Shown: piece after piece, positions 5,823-7,606 of the stretch
Layout: the number at the start of each line of letters is the position of its first letter
How positions within the stretch are numbered: the first letter of the stretch is position 1
Assembly (NCBI GenBank): GCA_022865725.1
Contig: JALHTP010000063.1
Span: 1 to 7,606 of the forward strand
Direction of reading: 5' to 3'
DNA: 7,606 nt
DNA from: Methyloceanibacter sp.
GTDB taxonomy: Bacteria > Pseudomonadota > Alphaproteobacteria > Rhizobiales > Methyloligellaceae
Made by a program: the position numbers and the translations under genes
Notes under the pieces: model-generated
The model's database searches: none
What the model was told of the DNA's origin: nothing
Seen by the model: the letters and a program-made list of their open reading frames with translations, nothing else

Positions 5823-6956
5823 ATGTATGCCTCGGAAGCCGCTCCCGGACAGCAGACGCTTGCCGATCCGCCGATCAGAGTGATGGTCGTCGACGATTCG
5901 GCGGTGGTTCGGGGTCTCGTCTCGCGCTGGATCGAGGAAGAGCCGGGGCTCGAAGTCGTCGCGCGCCACGCCAACGGCAAGCTGGCCGTCGAGGACGTGA
6001 TGCGCAGCGTTCCCGACATCGTCCTGCTCGACATCGAGATGCCGGTCATGGACGGGCTCGAGGCGTTGCCCCTGCTCCTGCGGGCGCGGCCAGGCATGCG
6101 CGTGCTGATGGTATCGACGCTCACCAAGCGCAACGCCGAGATCAGCTTCAAGGCCTTGGCGCTCGGTGCATTGGATTATGTGCCGAAGCCCGATTCCAAT
6201 CGCGAGATCACCATCGAGCTGGATTTCCACCGCGAGGTGATCCAGAAGATCAAGGCGCTGGGGCCGGCGGGCACACGTCCCGGACGGGGCGAGGGGTCGC
6301 ATTTCGCCGCGGCGGGGGCTCGCAGCGAGACAAGCCAAGAGCTGCCCGCCTTCCGCCGGCGCCTCTTTTCCTTGGTGCCGCCGCGTGTGATCGCGATCGG
6401 AAGCTCGACCGGCGGCCCGCAGGCCTTGGGCAGCCTGCTCGGCCTGCTGTCACCCTCGCTTCCCCGCGTCGCGGTGCTGGTGGCGCAGCATATGCCGCCG
6501 ATGTTCACCACGGTGCTGGCCGAGCGGTTGGCGCGGGTGACGGGGCGCGACGCCAGAGAAGGCACCGATGGCGAGCGTCTCAGACCCGGCGTGGTCTATG
6601 TGGCTCCGGGCGACCATCATATGACGGTGACGCGCCCCGAGGCGCCTTGCCTGCATATTGGCCGCGAGCCGCCCGTGCATTTCTGCCGCCCCGCGGTCGA
6701 CCCGTTATTCGCCAGCGTCGCCGCCACCTTCGGGCCCGCGGCGCTCGGCATCGTGCTTACCGGCATGGGCCATGACGGCGCGGCTGGCGCTTTCGCCATC
6801 GCCGAGGCGGGCGGCAGCGTGATCGCGCAGGACGAAGCCTCGAGCGTGGTGTGGGGCATGCCGGGAGCCGCCGCCGCCGGCGCCTGCGCGGCGGTGCTGC
6901 CACCGGCCGAGATCGCCGAGAGCGTGGCCAAGCTGATCAAGGGTGAGCGGCCATGA
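5823..6956 (+). CDS. cheB: Chemotaxis response regulator protein-glutamate methylesterase CheB
   Basis: With the start at 5823 the product has 377 residues. CheB removes methyl groups from receptor glutamates, and often deamidates glutamines, opposing CheR. An N-terminal receiver begins around residue 17 with 'IRVMVVDDSAVVRGLV'. It has phosphoacceptor Asp70 in 'VLLDIEMPVMDG' and Lys122 in 'DYVPKPDS'. A variable, partly charged linker (about 140-187) connects it to the C-terminal esterase. There the catalytic triad is visible: Ser195 in 'IAIGSSTGGPQAL', His223 in 'AQHMPP' and Asp318 in 'LTGMGHDGAAG'. An alternative start at 5796 would add nine residues but lacks a good ribosome site. The gene follows cheY closely, and its TGA overlaps the cheR ATG. 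All catalytic residues are present, so both phosphorylation control and esterase activity are expected. Confidence 0.95.
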   Translation: MYASEAAPGQQTLADPPIRVMVVDDSAVVRGLVSRWIEEEPGLEVVARHANGKLAVEDVMRSVPDIVLLDIEMPVMDGLEALPLLLRARPGMRVLMVSTLTKRNAEISFKALALGALDYVPKPDSNREITIELDFHREVIQKIKALGPAGTRPGRGEGSHFAAAGARSETSQELPAFRRRLFSLVPPRVIAIGSSTGGPQALGSLLGLLSPSLPRVAVLVAQHMPPMFTTVLAERLARVTGRDAREGTDGERLRPGVVYVAPGDHHMTVTRPEAPCLHIGREPPVHFCRPAVDPLFASVAATFGPAALGIVLTGMGHDGAAGAFAIAEAGGSVIAQDEASSVVWGMPGAAAAGACAAVLPPAEIAESVAKLIKGERP

Positions 6957-7606
6957 TGGCGCATGAGTTCGGCCTGGTGCGCAGGATGTTGAAGGAGCAC
7001 TCGGGCCTCAATCTCGGCGAGGACAAGCAGGACCTGCTCGAGGGGAAGCTCAGGCCGCTCTTGAAGGAGTTCGCGCTGCCCTCGCTCTCGCATCTCGTGC
7101 TCGCCATGATGAAGGCCGACGCGCACCATTTGCGCTCCCGCGCCGCTCAGGCCGTGACGGTTCAGGAATCCTACTTCTACCGCGACAAGGTGCCGTTCCA
7201 ATATTTCATCGACGCCATGCTGCCGAAGCTGATGGCGAAGCGGGGGGACAGCCGGCGCATCAGGATCTGGTGCGCCGCGGCAGCGACCGGGCAGGAGCCC
7301 TATTCGCTGGCCATGGAGCTTGCCGAGCGGGACGGCAAGCTTGTCGGCTGGACCGTCGAGATCGTGGCTACGGATTTCGTCGAGGATGCCCTGGGCAAGG
7401 CGCGCAAAGGGATCTACAGCCAATTCGAGGTGCAAAGGGGCTTGCCTGTCTCGCTGCTCGTCAAATATTTCAACAAGGTCGGAAACGCTTGGGAGATCGG
7501 CCCCGATATTCGTGGCAAGGTCGAGTTCCGAACGCATAATCTCCTCGATGACGGCCAGGCGCTTGGGACGTTCGACGTAATCTTCTGCCGGAACGTGCTG
7601 ATCTAT
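6953..7606 (+). CDS. cheR: Protein-glutamate O-methyltransferase CheR, 3'-truncated by the window end
   Basis: The first 218 residues are visible and the frame is still open at the last base, ending exactly on '...FCRNVLIY', a conserved CheR motif. CheR transfers methyl from S-adenosylmethionine to receptor glutamates for adaptation. An N-terminal helical domain (about 1-65) is followed by 'TVQESYFYRDKVPF' (69-82), whose Arg77 matches the catalytic region of the family. The SAM-binding loop 'RIRIWCAAAATGQEPYSLAM' starts at 102, and Asp141 in 'IVATDF' fits the SAM ribose-binding acid. The usual loop reads 'SAACSTGQEPYS'; here the Cys and Ser are both Ala, a mild variation. The start is ATG at 6953, overlapping the cheB stop as ATGA. 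A second ATG follows immediately in frame at 6956. The overlap suggests coupled translation of the two opposing adaptation enzymes. About 60-70 residues are missing. Confidence 0.94.
   Translation, partial: MMAHEFGLVRRMLKEHSGLNLGEDKQDLLEGKLRPLLKEFALPSLSHLVLAMMKADAHHLRSRAAQAVTVQESYFYRDKVPFQYFIDAMLPKLMAKRGDSRRIRIWCAAAATGQEPYSLAMELAERDGKLVGWTVEIVATDFVEDALGKARKGIYSQFEVQRGLPVSLLVKYFNKVGNAWEIGPDIRGKVEFRTHNLLDDGQALGTFDVIFCRNVLIY

Overview
The window is GC-rich and reads as chromosomal DNA of an alphaproteobacterium, most likely Hyphomicrobiales (Rhizobiales) or a close relative. The best evidence is a complete ChpT histidine phosphotransferase. ChpT belongs to the CckA-ChpT-CtrA/CpdR relay, which is restricted to Alphaproteobacteria. 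The CysQ, DUF2239 and hybrid CheA proteins fit the same placement.

Layout, left to right: (1) the 3' part of a DUF2239-family gene on the + strand, running in from outside the window. (2) cysQ on the - strand, convergent with it and overlapping its end by 29 bp. (3) A 142-bp divergent intergenic region holding a perfect 6-bp inverted repeat with a GANTC site in its spacer. (4) chpT on the + strand behind a very strong Shine-Dalgarno. (5) A 133-bp gap containing a degenerate CtrA-box-like site. (6) A chemotaxis operon in the order cheA-cheW-cheY-cheB-cheR, all on the + strand. The cheA/cheW and cheB/cheR junctions overlap at ATGA, the cheW-cheY and cheY-cheB gaps are about 35-38 bp, and cheR is cut by the window end at residue 218.

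How the genes work together: CheA autophosphorylates on His44 of its Hpt domain under control of receptors docked through CheW. It passes phosphate to CheY (Asp52), to CheB (Asp70 with the chosen start) and probably to its own C-terminal receiver (Asp805). CheR methylates and CheB demethylates or deamidates receptor glutamates for adaptation. No receptor (MCP), CheD or CheZ gene lies in the window. CheA is a hybrid: Hpt, dimerisation, ATPase, two CheW-like domains and a receiver, with no recognisable P2 domain. ChpT just upstream ties the locus physically to the cell-cycle/motility phosphorelay.

I see no mobile element, CRISPR array, RNA gene or clearly new system. The points most worth a second look are the CheA architecture, the chpT-che linkage with the CtrA-like site between them, and the inverted repeat upstream of cysQ/chpT.
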